Shown piece by piece: positions 11,860 through 23,849 of a stretch of 64,000 bases of DNA. The notes beneath the pieces were generated by a model, which saw only the letters and a list, made by a program, of their open reading frames with translations, had not been told where the DNA came from and did not search any database. Source of the DNA: Callorhinus ursinus (taxonomy: Eukaryota > Chordata > Mammalia > Carnivora > Otariidae). The DNA lies in assembly GCF_003265705.1 (NCBI RefSeq), contig NW_020312867.1, positions 11,135,228 through 11,199,227 on the forward strand. The letters are read 5' to 3'. The stretch's first letter is position 1. The number at the start of each line of letters is the position of its first letter. The position numbers were made by a program, and so were the translations under genes.

Positions 11860-12460
11860 GACAAATGGGCCCGCCTTTCTTAGCCCCAGATCCTTCTCAG
11901 GGCTGAGCCCAGGACTGGGAGCTGGGCTGCGACACTCTGCTGATACCAGATGGGACAATGACCACGAAATCCTCATGGAGTCAGAGCCAGAAGGTACCAC
12001 CTGGAGGTGCCGCCCTCCTCCTCTGCCTCCACATGTACGATGTCCTGAGACAGGTTTTTTACGACCTTCTTCCTGATTTTAGGGGGAAGCTCCATCAGTA
12101 CATTCTGCCTAAACAGAAATGGATTTTGAAATTCGGTGCCTCTCGCTAGGCGAACTCTAACTCACTCACTCATGCACCATCCAAATGTTCCAGGGTTAAC
12201 ATGAATACATTCGGCTTTTGGACGGTGTTTGATCGCCCTCACCATGATGTTCCAAGACGGCGCTCTCGGACCAGGCAGGTGTGGGCTGTGGAAATGGTGA
12301 GGCAGAGCCCAAGGGAGAAGGAAGAGTTCACTCCCACAGGTCCAGGAACTATTGCCTACCCTAGGGAACCTACATCTTAAATTCAGTTCCACCAAGGGAA
12401 GGGCAATGCCTCACCCCACAGAATACCTGAGTCTGCAACATTAGGAGCCGGGGCTACGTG
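11860..12460. other. Left flank, nothing recognised
   Basis: No exon or repeat supported. Confidence 0.35.
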
Positions 12461-13210
12461 CTCATACAAATGGCAAAGACCACTCATTTGTTCAGCGCAA
12501 GCAAGAAGGATGTCTTGACCATGAGGAATATAGCAGGGAACAAACCAGATGGATGAGACCTGCTCCTGGGAGTTTCCTTTGTAGAGGTGGAAACAGATAA
12601 ATAAGCAAGACAATGTCCTACAGAGCTGAGTGAAGTAATGAAACAAGGCAATGTGATAACAAGGCACTGGGGAAGTTGGTATCTTGATTGGGATATTGCT
12701 ACACAGATGTATACAACTGTCAAAACTCTCCAAACGGTACACTTAAGATAAGCTAGGCTCATTTCATTGTATGTAGAATGTTATCTCAATGAAAAACTTT
12801 TAGTAAATAATGAAAAGAGTGATGGGAAGGAAGACATTAGTTAGAGTGATCAAGATGGCCTCTTTGCAGGGGGGGACATTTGAGCTGAGACTTGAACAAT
12901 GAGAATGAGCTAGAATAAGTTTGTCATGCCAACATCTGGTGTCTCTTCCTGCCAAGATGCTGCAAGAAGAGGAGCCTGTGCATTCAAAGAGCCCAAGTAG
13001 AGAATGTGTTGAAGGCTGGGGGAGGCAGGTGTGAGCAAAGGAAGCAAAATGGCAGGTATGTGAGATGAGATTGAGGACAGCTGGTGATGAGGGCCTTGAA
13101 GATTGTGTAGGAGTTCATTCTAAGTGCAGTTGGAAGCCCCTGGCGGACCAGATAGGGGAAAGATAGAATTTCCCAACCCAGTTGGCCCTAGGCAGAGCAT
13201 TAAAAAGGGC
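12460..13210 (+). repeat. Old interspersed repeat(s), family unsure
   Basis: Phrases GGAATATAGCAGGGAACAAA, GACATTTGAGCTGAGACTTG and GCATTCAAAGAGCCCAAG, then GGCCTTGAAGATTGTGTAGG and CATTCTAAGTGCAGTTGGAA, follow a familiar old mammalian repeat order. Part of the middle (12640-12790) resembles an L1M 3' end (ACAGATGTATACAACTGTCA). Confidence 0.5.
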
Positions 13211-14409
13211 AGGAGAAAGCAGCCAAGTTGAGCAGCTACCTGAGGACCGGTGGTAAGCATGACCTGGGCAGCAGGTGGGCACCTGGAGTCCAAGCTGTCC
13301 AGGGAGGGCACTGTGGCCACAGGTGGAAGGCATAGCAGGGAATGGGCAGGACCTAGAAGAGTCAGGAAGAGCCAAGGTCACTTGGAGAACCCCAAGTCCT
13401 GGGGTGATCAACAAGTGGGCACCAGTATATGCTCCCAAAAAAGGCCAGGAACACAGCCAAAAGGTGAGTCAGAAGAAAAGGGATAAGGCCAAATGCCATC
13501 AGCGGGAAGGGCACTCCCCAACCACTGGCCTGAGCTCCATAAATACCCCTTTATAGGGGTACACAGGCCATCCTGGGGTCAAAGCCCAAGGAAGCCTACT
13601 GTTCCAGGAATCAGATGCCTGGTTGGTCCACACGGTGAGTCTGTAGGGCAAGGGGTTTCTGTAATGTGGGCAGGTGGCTGGAAACTCAGCAGTATGTCCC
13701 CCAAATGCCCTTAGTCACTCTTTCGGTCTGGCAGATACCTTTGTCTTGACAGCTGTGAGCTCTGAGGTGAATGAAGGAAACCAGCGCAAAGCTGCTCCTA
13801 AACGCCCAGTAGCGTGGACTCTTAGGGAAGGAAAAGCCAAGTTGAATATCTGAGACGGGACCATCTGCTGTCACGAGAGAATGGAGACAACCTGGCCCCA
13901 AGGTGAGACAAGTTAGAGCAAATCCCTTGGGCAGAGAGCGAGAAAACAGAGGGGCAAATTCAGCGTCATTAAGGCTGACTCAGAGGAGGGCTTTCCCCTC
14001 CCCGGGAAAGGCTGTCCGTTGAGAGATGAAAATGCCCTCTTTCTTGGCTCTTTGTGTCATAATGGGATCTTAATGGTTTCCAGTGTTCAATGAACGACAG
14101 GGGGAAAGAAACGAAGCTTCCCGAGATCACTCAGTGCTTTGGGAATTACCCGTAAATATGTGAAGGCCTTGAGATGGCTTACAAGAAGGAAGTAACCCCC
14201 AAGAAACGGGGTGTTAGGGGCTGGGGGGGGGCGCTGGGGTCAGCCTTGCCTTGGCCCCGTTTCACTCACCTTTGTTTTTCTTGCCTGGGTGATGTTCCAT
14301 GCTTCCACTGTTACACATTCTCTTGTCTCCTAAACAGGGTCATCCAAGAACTGCAGGCACTCCTTTTTGTCTGACTTCACGTTTCCCAAACTACTTCCGG
14401 TTTTCCATA
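13211..14409. other. Left flank, single-copy-like
   Basis: Overlapping open frames without recognisable products. No gene supported. Confidence 0.4.
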
Positions 14410-14411
14410 GC

Positions 14412-14640
14412 ATGGGTAGGCTGGAAAATGGCCCCCAAAGATACCAGGAACCTGCCAGTTGTACCTTGTATGGAAAAGGGGTCTTCGCAAACGTGATTAA
14501 CTTAAGGCTCTTGAGAAAGGGAAATTATCACGGATTATTCAGGTAGGCCATAAATAAATTTCTGGAGTGTCACCTGAGGCAGAGGAGAGAAGCCTTTCTT
14601 TTGGGGGGCATCCAGAAAATTGCAAGCTGAAGAAATGCGG
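14412..14640 (+). mobile_element. MLT1-like LTR fragment (5' part)
   Basis: GGGTAGGCTGGAAAATGGCC, CCCAAAGATACCAGGAACCT, CGTGATTAACTTAAGGCTCT and ATTATCACGGATTATTCAGG follow the 5' half of MLT1-type LTRs. Confidence 0.7.
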
Positions 14641-15888
14641 AAGCAAGTTTACAAAAGTGTGGAATAGTTTAAATATTCACATCTAACAAACTGTTGCTGT
14701 TAACACACCCAGATGCACCAAAGTTCATACAGCAGACATTGTCCCTAACCACTCGCCCTTTCTGTGCACATACACCTGACCTCTAATGGCCAGCACTTGT
14801 GCTCCTTGGCCTGTGGACTTTTCTTTGGCCACCATGGCTTCCTCTGCCCGTGGACCCTGAAAGCCAGAGATACCAGGGAATTAATGCATCCCCCGGCCCC
14901 CAAGAGCAGCCCTCTCTCTCCCTACCGATGCCTGATGGAAGTTGGTGTGTAAGTAACCCGGCTCCCTCACCCCTCGGTGGGAGAACTCTGAGGTATGCTC
15001 TACCCTGGCTTTCAGAGGTCTCAGGTGGGATGGAGCTCCAGTTGCCCAGAGGTTAACTTAATTTGTATGCAAAGTATCTGTGTGTGTGTGCATGGGATAC
15101 GTAAGGATCAGGATGTGATACCATCCTGTCTATGTCTCTTACCAACTAGCTGCTCTCACCAACATTCTGTCTTGGCATCTACTCTCAGATAGTGAAATTG
15201 ATTTTGTGCTACATCTATAGACTTTAACGTACTTTCTCTACAAATTCTGAATAAGGAAAGTATTACACACTGTGAAACACATCTTTATCGCCAGGACATT
15301 AAGCTCTTTTATGTATTTCATTGAAACCAAATTATTATCTTTCAATATGGCTCCCAAGAAAGACAGTATTAAAGATCTTGACCTCCCGGGGGATGCATTT
15401 TTGGAGCATCTTCCTTTGGGGGGATAAAGCAGGTTAAGTCATGCCCACTCAGCAAGGCTCATTTACAATATCCTGTATGGATTCTTGTGGTCATTTTATC
15501 CTTTAAGTGGAGGCTCCTGGGATTTTGTTTTTTTCCCCTCACCGTGCCAAACGTCACACTGGCCTTGAAAAGCAACTTCATGACTATAAGGGCAGCTTAG
15601 AGTTAGTTTTATAAAGCCTAAAATCTGCATTATTTCATCTTAACTCAGGGTAAATTTCAGTGATTACATTGAGAAGAACATGGTGTATGATCCTCAGATG
15701 GATTTTCGGGTCCTAGCTCAAAAGCAGGATGAACTTCTAAAAAGTATTACTTCATCTTCTTTTTAAACTAGATCCTTAGGTGACGGGCAGGCACATGGAA
15801 TTCAGGGTAAGGAGTGTTGGGGGGAGGGTCTGTGACGTTCCACATCAGGAAAATCAGAGCTGGTGCCACTCGTGGGCTATCTTAATAG
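14641..15888. other. Left flank, nothing recognised
   Basis: AT-rich single-copy-like DNA. Confidence 0.35.
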
Positions 15889-16629
15889 TGCTTTCTCGTT
15901 TTTCAGTGTTTAGGGTTTAAAGTCAGAGTTATTAGGGTTTAGGGCTCTAGGTATGTGAGACAGAGTCACATCTAGGGCCAGGTAAGCCTCAGGGTAACCT
16001 CTTTCACAGTTCTCATGTTGCTTGGATTATTAGGATGAAGGCATAGCATCATTAGGGGGAAGAGTGTAATGTTAGGGTTGAGGTTGGGGTATATGAGGGT
16101 CTGCTCTAGTCTGCTTTCCAGAGTTGACAGTTCATGGTCAATAGTTTAAGGTAATCAGGAATTAGGGTTGTCAATGTCAGGGGCATCAGAGTCAACCATA
16201 CATCAATCCTGTCATTTGGAACTCAGAGTCTTCAGGTTCAGCGTGAGTGGCCTCCCCGGGTCAGGGTTAAAGGCATTTAAAGGTATATAAACAGAACCCT
16301 GCTCTTTGGAGCATGGATGCTGAGTCACTGGGGTGTGGGGTAATCAGGGTCAGGACAGGCCATCAACAAAGCGGCTGCGTCATTGCCTCTTAAGGTTTTT
16401 AGATCGCTGCGTCATTAATGTCAAGTTCATTGAAGTTGTTAGCACTAATGTTGCTGAGAGTGGGAAAGTCAGGCTCATTAGATCTAATCTCCATTTAAAC
16501 TATTTAAGGTCAATTTGGGTTTAAGATAATTTTGGATCAATTAGAATTGTTTAGAGAGTCTGGGATTTTAGGTGTAATTAGGGTCTCTTGGGTCTTTTAG
16601 GATCTTTTGGACTGTTGGGGTTTAGAATA

Positions 16630-16827
16630 ATTTTTTAAAAGATTTTATTTATTTATTTGACGAGAGAGAGAGACAGTGAGAGAGGGAACACAAGCAGGCA
16701 GAGTGAGAGAGGGAGAAGCAGGCTTCCCACGGAGCAAGGAGCCCAATGCGGGGCTCGATGCCAGTACCCTGGGATCATGACCTGAGCCAAAGGCAGACGC
16801 TTAACGACTGAGCCACCCAGGCGCCCC
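16630..16827 (-). mobile_element. CAN-SINE inserted in the TTTAGG array
   Basis: AAAAGATTTTATTTATTTAT start, AACACAAGCAGGCAGAGTGA, CACCCAGGCGCCCC end. The flank words TAGAATAATTT and TAGAATCATTT look like a TSD. Confidence 0.94.
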
Positions 16828-17879
16828 TAGAATCATTTAAATGTGAATTTTTAAGGCATTTAGTGAGGTGCAAGGTTTAAGATCCTTTAGAGTCTGTTGT
16901 GATCCTTAGGGCCATTCAGAGTTATCCTAGTTAGTTTAGGGTCATGTGGGATAATTTGGGGCTTAGGGTTTTAAGCATCGTTTGAGAAACTATAGGGTGT
17001 ATAGGGTTATTTAAGATTTAGGGTTTCATTTTGTTGAGGCTCTTTGAAGACATTTTAGAAAGTAGAGTAGTTTTACTTCTTTTAGGATCCTTTTGAGGCA
17101 TTTAGGGTTATGTAACTTCTAGCCTTGCTATACAAAAGTGTGGCCTATGGATTAGCAGCACCCACATACCCTGGGAGTGTGACAATAAGGCAAGGTCTCC
17201 AGCCACCCCCCAGATTCGCTGAAACCAAATCAACATTTTAATAAGACACCCCACCACCACCACCACCAAGAGTCTCTCTGTTCTAAGATGGTTTAAAGTC
17301 ATTTGGGACCATTTCCAATCATTAGAGCTTTTGGGGTTGTTAGACACCCTAGCCATGGAGCCATTGAAATGACCGGGTTCTTTAAAGCCCTTGGAATGAG
17401 GGTCATCTTTTTCATTTAGCATATTTTATGCATTTAGAGTCATCTAGGTTTCAAAAATATTGAAGGTCCTTTAGAGACTTCTAAGGTTCAGGTTTTTTGG
17501 GTTGCTTTGAGCTTTTAAAGGATGGTTTATATCATTTGGCATCATTTAAAGTGATTGAAGATCATTTAGGGCTTAAAGTTATTAGTAATTTATTTAAAGT
17601 TTTCAGTAATTTATGCCTCTTCGGGATCTTTAAGTGTTTGAAGTCTTGGGCCATTTCGAGTAGTTTAGGATATCAAAAGTTTCGGGAGCATTTGGAGTGA
17701 TTTATGGCCCATTAGATAGTCTGGGATGTCTAAAGTCACTTTAGCGGGGATCACAAGGGTTACGATTGTTAAGGAACTTGGGCCAAGACCTTAAGCCTGT
17801 TATTAGCGTTGGCGTTCTTGGCACCTTAAGGTCTTTGTGTTCAGGGTACGTCTGGATACTGACACGTGCATTCCACAGA

Positions 17880-18135
17880 TACTATCAAGATGCCCACCCA
17901 GGGTCAGGCACTACTCTAGGTGTTGGGGTTACCCTCATAAGGTTTCGCTTCTAGTGGAGGAGATTGAGACCTGAATCAAAAAGAAGCCAAGCATGTGATG
18001 AGCTGGAGAAGGAATGTTCCAGAAAGAGAGGGTGGTGAGTGCAAAAGCCCAAAAGCAGGCAAGGTCTTGGCACGTTTGAGGGGCAGCAAGGCCAGAGGGC
18101 ACGAGGCACAATGACTATCAAGGAGGGTGGAAACA
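17880..18135 (+). repeat. Old interspersed repeat in the TTTAGG array, family unsure
   Basis: GGTCAGGCACTACTCTAGGT, GGAGATTGAGACCTGAATCA, GGAATGTTCCAGAAAGAGAG and GTGCAAAAGCCCAAAAGCAG follow the same old repeat type as 12460-13210. Confidence 0.45.
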
Positions 18136-18537
18136 AGGGGGTCCCACGATTGGGTGGGATGAGACCATTTAGGTCTAGATGGGCTGGATAAGGTTTTGGC
18201 GTTCTTTTAAAGGCTTGAGGTCATTTAGGGTCACTGAATATCATGTGGGTTCTTTAGGTTTGGAGTTGGTTCCTTCAAGGTTTAGGGCCCTCTAGGGACT
18301 CCAGGAGCCATTAAGGATCATTTAGGCCATTAGGTCATTTTATGGTCCCTTAGGATCTTTGTTATATAGGATTTTTGAGATTCCTTTAGGATCATTTAGG
18401 GTTGATTAATAGCATTTAAGAATCTTAGAGTGATTTAGGATAATCTTAATTGCTTGTCGTGTGTAAATGTTTCACATGGAGTCATGTTTAATTGTTTAGG
18501 ATTGTTTGGGTTCATTTGGAAGCTTTTAGGATTGTTT

Positions 18538-18890
18538 GAAGTGGTTCTCAAATTCAGGGCACACAGGGATGAGAGGGGGAAGTGGGGAGGAGGAGGAACA
18601 ATATTAGAAGTCTTGCTGCCAGAACCACACTGTCAAAGAACTAAATCAGAATCCTTAAATCACTCCCCAGGTGATTGCAATGTCCAGTCAAGCTGAGAGC
18701 CAGCACTTTCTACTGGTTTCGGACAGAGCTCCTTCCGTGGACCAGCAGCCGCAGCAGCATGGGAGAACTTGTCAGAGATGCAAATTCTCAGCCCCACCAC
18801 CATCTGCTGAATTAGGAGCTCCGGGGTGGAGCCCAGCAATCTGTTTTAAGAAGTTCCCCCAGGAGATTCTGATTTTAAAGTTCAAAACTC
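18538..18890. mobile_element. MER5A-like hAT DNA transposon remnant(s)
   Basis: GTGGTTCTCAAATTCAGGGC at one end, then TGTCAGAGATGCAAATTCTC, CATCTGCTGAATTAGGAGCT, CCGGGGTGGAGCCCAGCAAT and CCCCAGGAGATTCTGATTTT: the MER5A order. Confidence 0.75.
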
Positions 18891-19000
18891 CTGGCATGGA
18901 GTGTACAAGAATCTTCAGGATCCTTGACATTTTTTAGGGTGGGGGAGTCTAAGGGCATTTTAGGATCATCTGATATCATTTGGGTCAGTTTAGGGCTCTT

Positions 19001-20630
19001 TACTGTTGGCTTAGTGTGTGTATCTTTGTAGGGTATGGGTGGACACCTGAGGTAATTATTTTTAAATTAGGTTTATTTGATAATTCCCTGAATCCAAAAG
19101 TAATCCTCATTGCCACCGTCCCTGGACCTCTCCTCCCCTACAGCCCTTGGAGAAGGTGAGCCCCTGCTCGGTGGGGGTGTAGGTCCTGAGCTCCTGGATC
19201 AGACCTCCTGATGCGCAAGTTAAGACGGAGGAACAGGGACTGTCCCGTGTGCCAGGGTGGAGCGAAGCATACATTTTCCAGAATCCTCCATACGAGGTCT
19301 TGGGTAGCCTCGTATCGGGCGCTGCCTCTGGTACCCAGTTCTTAATAAAGAGAACTTCGGAATGTCAGAAACGAAAGTACAACGGTCTGACGGCATATTC
19401 TGGATGACCTCAGGTCTCCAGAATTTATAATGGGGTGTTTTCCCTCCTTTTGAAAGCTATTGCTTTTCTAATTCCTGAAAGAAGCATTGAGAGTACGATT
19501 AGGAAGTGGGTTTCGTGTCCAGGGTGACTGAGCCGAAACACAAGGCATTCCCCAGTTTCTCACACAGAGATGCCATCTCTCCGGCTCCTACTGGTTTTCT
19601 CACAGGCCCTAGAACTACGGATATGAGCCTTCCTTTCTGGCGTGTGTGTGTGTCTGTCTGTCTCTCTGTGCACGGTCACATTAGTGTGCATGCATGCGAT
19701 GTACATGACATGCACACACACAGGGACTGCATTTCAGTTGCGGGAGGGCCGTCCTAGGGGAACAAAGACTTAGAAATCTTGCACTTGGAGAAAACTGACC
19801 TTAGCAGGGGGATGAGAGCTTAGCTGGCTTTCATGTTCTGGCCACTGTTTGTGTTTTGTGTGTGCTTTTTGTACATAGACGTGCTTTTGGACCCTCAATA
19901 TTTTTGGACCTACTAGCAGGAAATTTTAACCTAAATGCCAGTGTAATAGAAACACAAAAAAAGAAACATAATCCTACCCCTCCAAGGTAACTTTTTTCAT
20001 TGGCTTTAAATAGAAGCCTGCCATCCTATTGAACATGCTATTTTATTCACTGTATGTAATAATATCTTCCCTGTTTCTACAAAAGCTTCGTAATTTTACC
20101 TTTAATGGCTGAATAATGTTCATGTTTATGGTTTCTATTTTATCTGCAGCATTATCACAGAAGGAAGGAAGAAAGGAAGAAAAAGTCCAACTTGGCTTTT
20201 TTTTTTTTAATTGAGGTATATTACTTGGCTTTTTATTGGGATTATTTAGATCAATTTAGGGAGAGCTGCTGTCTTTCCAATCCGTAAATGGGGTCTACCT
20301 TTCCATTTTTAAATTTTATTTTCTCATCTCTTATTGCTGATACACAGAAAGAAAATAAACTTGTATATATATTCACATTGTTTTGGCAACCTTGCAAAAT
20401 TCATTTGGTACCTCTAAATAATTTCTAGATTATTATCACTATTTTAAATTCAGCTTTCCCATGTTGGTTTCTTTTAATGGGTCATGGACATTATGATTTG
20501 TTCTTTTCACTTAGATAACTCAAGAGCTTTTGGGCAAACTACTCAAATGTATTTTTGCGGCTTGTGTTATAGACAATATTTGGCTAAGGAAATTTAACAG
20601 TTTAAGTTGAACAATACGTCACATTTCTGT
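19001..20630. other. Left flank; possible L1M scrap near 19960-20180
   Basis: Mostly unassigned AT-rich DNA. The text TAATGGCTGAATAATGTTCA near 20103 recalls the L1M 3' UTR. GGAAGGAAGAAAGGAAG near 20162 is a small purine repeat. Confidence 0.4.
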
Positions 20631-21078
20631 AGATATGTGCCTTACCTTCAGAATCTTCCCTTGGGATCATTTTGGACTCAAGGGTTTTCATAGCCCCAGA
20701 CATTCAATATTTGCTATGCATGGGAGTTCTCGTCAGAAGTTTGTTCCTGAAATTATACCCCAGACATCTCTGAGACATAATTACTTTACAATAGCAAGAC
20801 ATACCCACTCTGTCCTGTGCCTTCTGCCCCAGTCTTTGGCACCAGCTTCTCCCCTGGGAGCCCAGATTTCTCTCCGTGGAAGATATTGTAAGAGACCCAA
20901 AATCTGGGTGCTGCCAACCCCTTAGATGGCTCTGCAGCTGTTGGCAGAGTGACATTCAAGCACGAGTTAATGCTAATATGTCCAGTTCAAAAACTCCTTT
21001 AGGAAAAAAGGATTTCACTGTAAACCAAGAACGTTTAAATCAGTGTTATCAAAATATTGATATGAGAATATCCACATT

Positions 21079-21290
21079 GCGGTGCCCGGGTAGCTCAGTC
21101 GGTTAAGCGTCCCACTCTTGATTTCAGCTCAGGGCATGATCTCAGGGTCCTGAGATCAAACTGTGTCGTCCCCCCTCCCCCATCTGCGCTCAGCAGGGAG
21201 TCTGCTGGGGATTCACCCTCTTCCTCTGCCCCTCCCCTGCTCCTCCTGCACTCTCTTTAAAAATAAATAAATAAATCTTTAAAAATAAAG
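21079..21290 (+). mobile_element. CAN-SINE
   Basis: CGGTGCCCGGGTAGCTCAGT head, CAGCTCAGGGCATGATCTCA middle, AAATAAATAAATAAATC tail. Flanks ATATCCACATT and GTATCCATATT look like a diverged TSD. Confidence 0.93.
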
Positions 21291-21636
21291 TATCCATATT
21301 ATATTTTGCCTTTCACCAAAACATGTGTTTAGATTTCAGTTCTATCATAAAATTTAAATTTAAGTTCCAACTTATGGTTTCATCTTGAAAACCTCACGCT
21401 TTATAATTACGGTGAGATGTTTTTCTAGCCAATGTGCAGAGTGACCATATTAATCATCCACGCTGGGACATTTTGAGAGAACTAGGGGCTGCTTTTGATA
21501 ATTACAATGGAATGACAGGTATAAACTGAAACTGTCCTGAGCAAACCAGAACTTACAGTCCCTCCCAATGTGCCCATGGTTTTAAAGCTTCTAAATTTAA
21601 CTGAAGTATATATTTAAATGATAAGTAATCATTTTT

Positions 21637-21760
21637 TTTAAAGTAGGCTTCATGCCCAGCGTGGAGCCCAACATGGGGCTCACATTCACGACCCTGGGAT
21701 CGAGACCTAAGCTGAGATCAAGAGTTAGAAGCTTAACCGACTGAGCCACCCAGCCGCCCC
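21637..21760 (-). mobile_element. Short CAN-SINE with long TSD
   Basis: AAAGTAGGCTTCATGCCCAG start, CTGAGCCACCCAGCCGCCCC end. A 23-nt flank repeat (21614-21636 and 21761-21783, two mismatches, beginning TTAAATSATAAG) marks the insertion. Confidence 0.9.
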
Positions 21761-22321
21761 TTAAATCATAAGGAATCATTTTTATTTTGTGTAGTTTTAA
21801 AATGAAAAGAGCAATGTCGATTTTACCCAAGTTCAATTTTCTCAGCAAAACCTATTCAAATGTATTCAAAACTTCACAGCTCGGTCTTGTGCTCACAGCA
21901 AACTCCATTCAGTACTAGCCTCATTACCTAAAATAGACAAAACCAGATTATTTCATAAAATCTGTTTCCATAAAGAAAGCCAAGAACTGCTGGCTCCTTG
22001 GGGAGAAGGTTATTAGTATTTGCTGGATAATTTTCAGCACTCTAACTTCTGTAAGGCTTACTGCCTGATTTGGGGTGTTGGTGGGACCCCAGACAGACTG
22101 TTATCTTTTGTCTTTGTCACCTACGTACACTGTCTGAACAGTACAAAAACCTCACTGCCTTGGAAGTGTTTTTAACTGTCTGCTCATCTGTTTCACTCAG
22201 CTTAGTTAATTCAGCAACTAAAAAGCTACTGCTAGAAGTGAAAATTCTAAATATAAAAAATCGAAACAACACTTAAGGGGAGCATTGATTCATCCAAGTC
22301 TTTTTCTCTCTTTTTTGATTT

Positions 22322-22535
22322 TTTTACAAGATTTTATTTATTTCAGAGAGAGAGAGCATGAATGGAGGAGGGGCAGAGGGAGAGTGGGAGAGAAAATCCC
22401 AAGCAGACTCCCCACTGAGCATGGAGCCCAGTGCGGGGCTCAACATGGGGGTTGTTGATCCCAGGACACTGAGATCATGACTTGAGCTGAAATCAAGAGT
22501 TGGACGCTTAACCCATTGAGCCACCCAGGCGTCCC
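22322..22535 (-). mobile_element. CAN-SINE (older of an inverted pair)
   Basis: ACAAGATTTTATTTATTTCA start, GAGCATGGAGCCCAGTGCGG, GAGCCACCCAGGCGTCCC end. It lies 28 nt from an opposite-strand SINE. Confidence 0.93.
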
Positions 22536-22563
22536 TCTCTCTCTCTTTTAAAAGAAACATATA

Positions 22564-22777
22564 GGGGCGCCTGGGTGGCTCAGTCGGTTAAACGTCTGCC
22601 TTCAGCTCAGGTCATGATCTCAGGATCCTGGGATCAAGCCCCACGGTCGGGCTCCCTGCTCAGCAGGGGGCCTGCTTCCCCCTCTCCCTCTGCCCCTCCC
22701 CCCTGCTCATGCTCTCGCTGCCTCTCTCTGTCTCTCTCAAATGAATAAAAAAAACTTTAAAAAAATTTTTTTAAAAT
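22564..22777 (+). mobile_element. CAN-SINE with perfect 14-nt TSD
   Basis: Flanked by AAAAGAAACATATA at 22550-22563 and 22778-22791. Head GGGGCGCCTGGGTGGCTCAG. With its neighbour it forms a near-palindromic inverted SINE pair of about 450 nt. Confidence 0.95.
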
Positions 22778-22934
22778 AAAAGAAACATATAAGTATCATC
22801 TGGGGACATTGATAAAAATCTTTTCTCAGTTGTTAGCTTTTTTTAGAGGCCAAATTATGTTGGTCACTATTTATGCTTTTAGGAAGATAATTATCAATCA
22901 CATATTCAAATGTTGTGAACCAACCACATAACCC

Positions 22935-23345
22935 CTCTGTGCTAGAGTTCTCCAGAAAAACGGAACCAACAGAACACGTATACATAGAGATTTATTTTAA
23001 GGAATTGGCTCATGCAACTGGGGAGTAGCAAGTCCAAAATCTGCAGGGTGGGCTGGCAGTCTGGAGACCCAGGGAAGAAGCCAGTGTTGCAGCTCAAGTC
23101 CAAAGGCAATCTGGAAGCAGAATTCTCTCTCCCTCAGGGGAGGTACTATTTTTCTTTTAAGGCCTTCAACTGATTGGATGAGGCCCACCCACATTATGGA
23201 AGGCGATCTGCTTTATTCAAAGTCTACTGATGTAAATGTTAATCTCATCTAAAAAAACACCTTCAGAACAACATCTAGACTAGTGTTTGGCCAAATATCT
23301 GGGCACCATGGCCTAGCCAAGTTGACACAGAATCAACCATCACAT
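22935..23345. mobile_element. Old LTR-type interspersed repeat, family unsure
   Basis: TAGAGTTCTCCAGAAAAACG, ATTTATTTTAAGGAATTGGC, AACTGATTGGATGAGGCCCA, ATGTTAATCTCATCTAAAAA and CCAAGTTGACACAGAATCAA are the ordered phrases of a very common mammalian interspersed repeat. I am not sure of its Repbase name. Confidence 0.65.
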
Positions 23346-23824
23346 TGGCCCCACACCATAGGGTGGTACTTGGGCCCTCATCTGGGGTCTTACATTTGGC
23401 AACCCCCTGGGAGCTGTCTCCAACAGAGGCAAGCCCAGGTCCCCATACCCCTACAGGGTGGCTCAGCCATTTTAGAGATGGGGAAACCAAGTCCTAGCAA
23501 AAGGTTTCACGAATTGGCCTCAGGATCAAAACAGGCCTGGGGTAGAGTCAGGACGAAATCCAGCCTCAACAAATGGTAGTTCCCAGCTCTTTCCACTACA
23601 ACATTTGGCTCCAGCGGGACCTGAACTCGAGACTCCTAGGGGACGTTCTCCTTTCACTTCCTATTTGAAATATTACAGCCAAGCCTGAGCCCATTCAAAC
23701 CATAAACTATTAGGGAAGAAAATCACCTTATTTCCTGGATGTGCCTTCGCCTTCCCATCCCCAGCCCTCCCACGAGGCAGGGCTCCCCGCCCAGCGCACC
23801 ACACACGGACCCAACCACAGAAGG
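23346..23824. other. Interval just beyond the RASSF2 poly(A) site
   Basis: GC-moderate, with a MIR-like scrap (ATTTTAGAGATGGGGAAACC near 23469). It contains the GT-rich downstream element (minus strand) of the RASSF2 poly(A) site at 23798-23820. Confidence 0.5.
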
Positions 23825-23843
23825 ACTTCTCTTTGAAAAGTGC

Positions 23844-23849
23844 TTTATT
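23844..23849 (-). terminator. RASSF2: RASSF2 distal poly(A) signal AATAAA
   Basis: Read on the minus strand this is GAAATAAAGC. About 25-45 nt downstream (plus 23798-23820) is a GT-rich element containing TGTGGTTGGG and GTGTGTGG, the usual CstF-type downstream element. Cleavage is expected near 23815-23834. Confidence 0.8.

Larger units (their letters stand above)
15889..19000 (+). repeat. Decayed tandem-like array of TTTAGGGTCATT-type units
   Basis: For about 3 kb the plus strand is dense in TTTAGGG, ATTAGGG, TTTAGGATC and GGTCATTT words spaced roughly 8-25 nt apart. Examples: TTTAGGGTTT at 15909-15918, CCTTTAGGATCATTTAGGGT near 18383-18402, CATTTAGGGTTATG near 17099. G and T dominate and C is scarce outside insertions. 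Later insertions cut it: a CAN-SINE (16630-16827), an old repeat (17880-18135) and a MER5A (18538-18890). Probably an ancient minisatellite rather than telomere, since pure TTAGGG runs are absent. Confidence 0.7.

Noticed and set aside
15889..19000. Interstitial telomere interpretation of the TTAGGG-like words
   Set aside because: No run of perfect TTAGGG units is present, and many units read TTTAGGATC or GTCATTT. A decayed minisatellite fits better.
1..23800. Prion-family or other gene in the left flank
   Set aside because: Expected neighbour by synteny, but no exon of any recognised gene was found in any frame.
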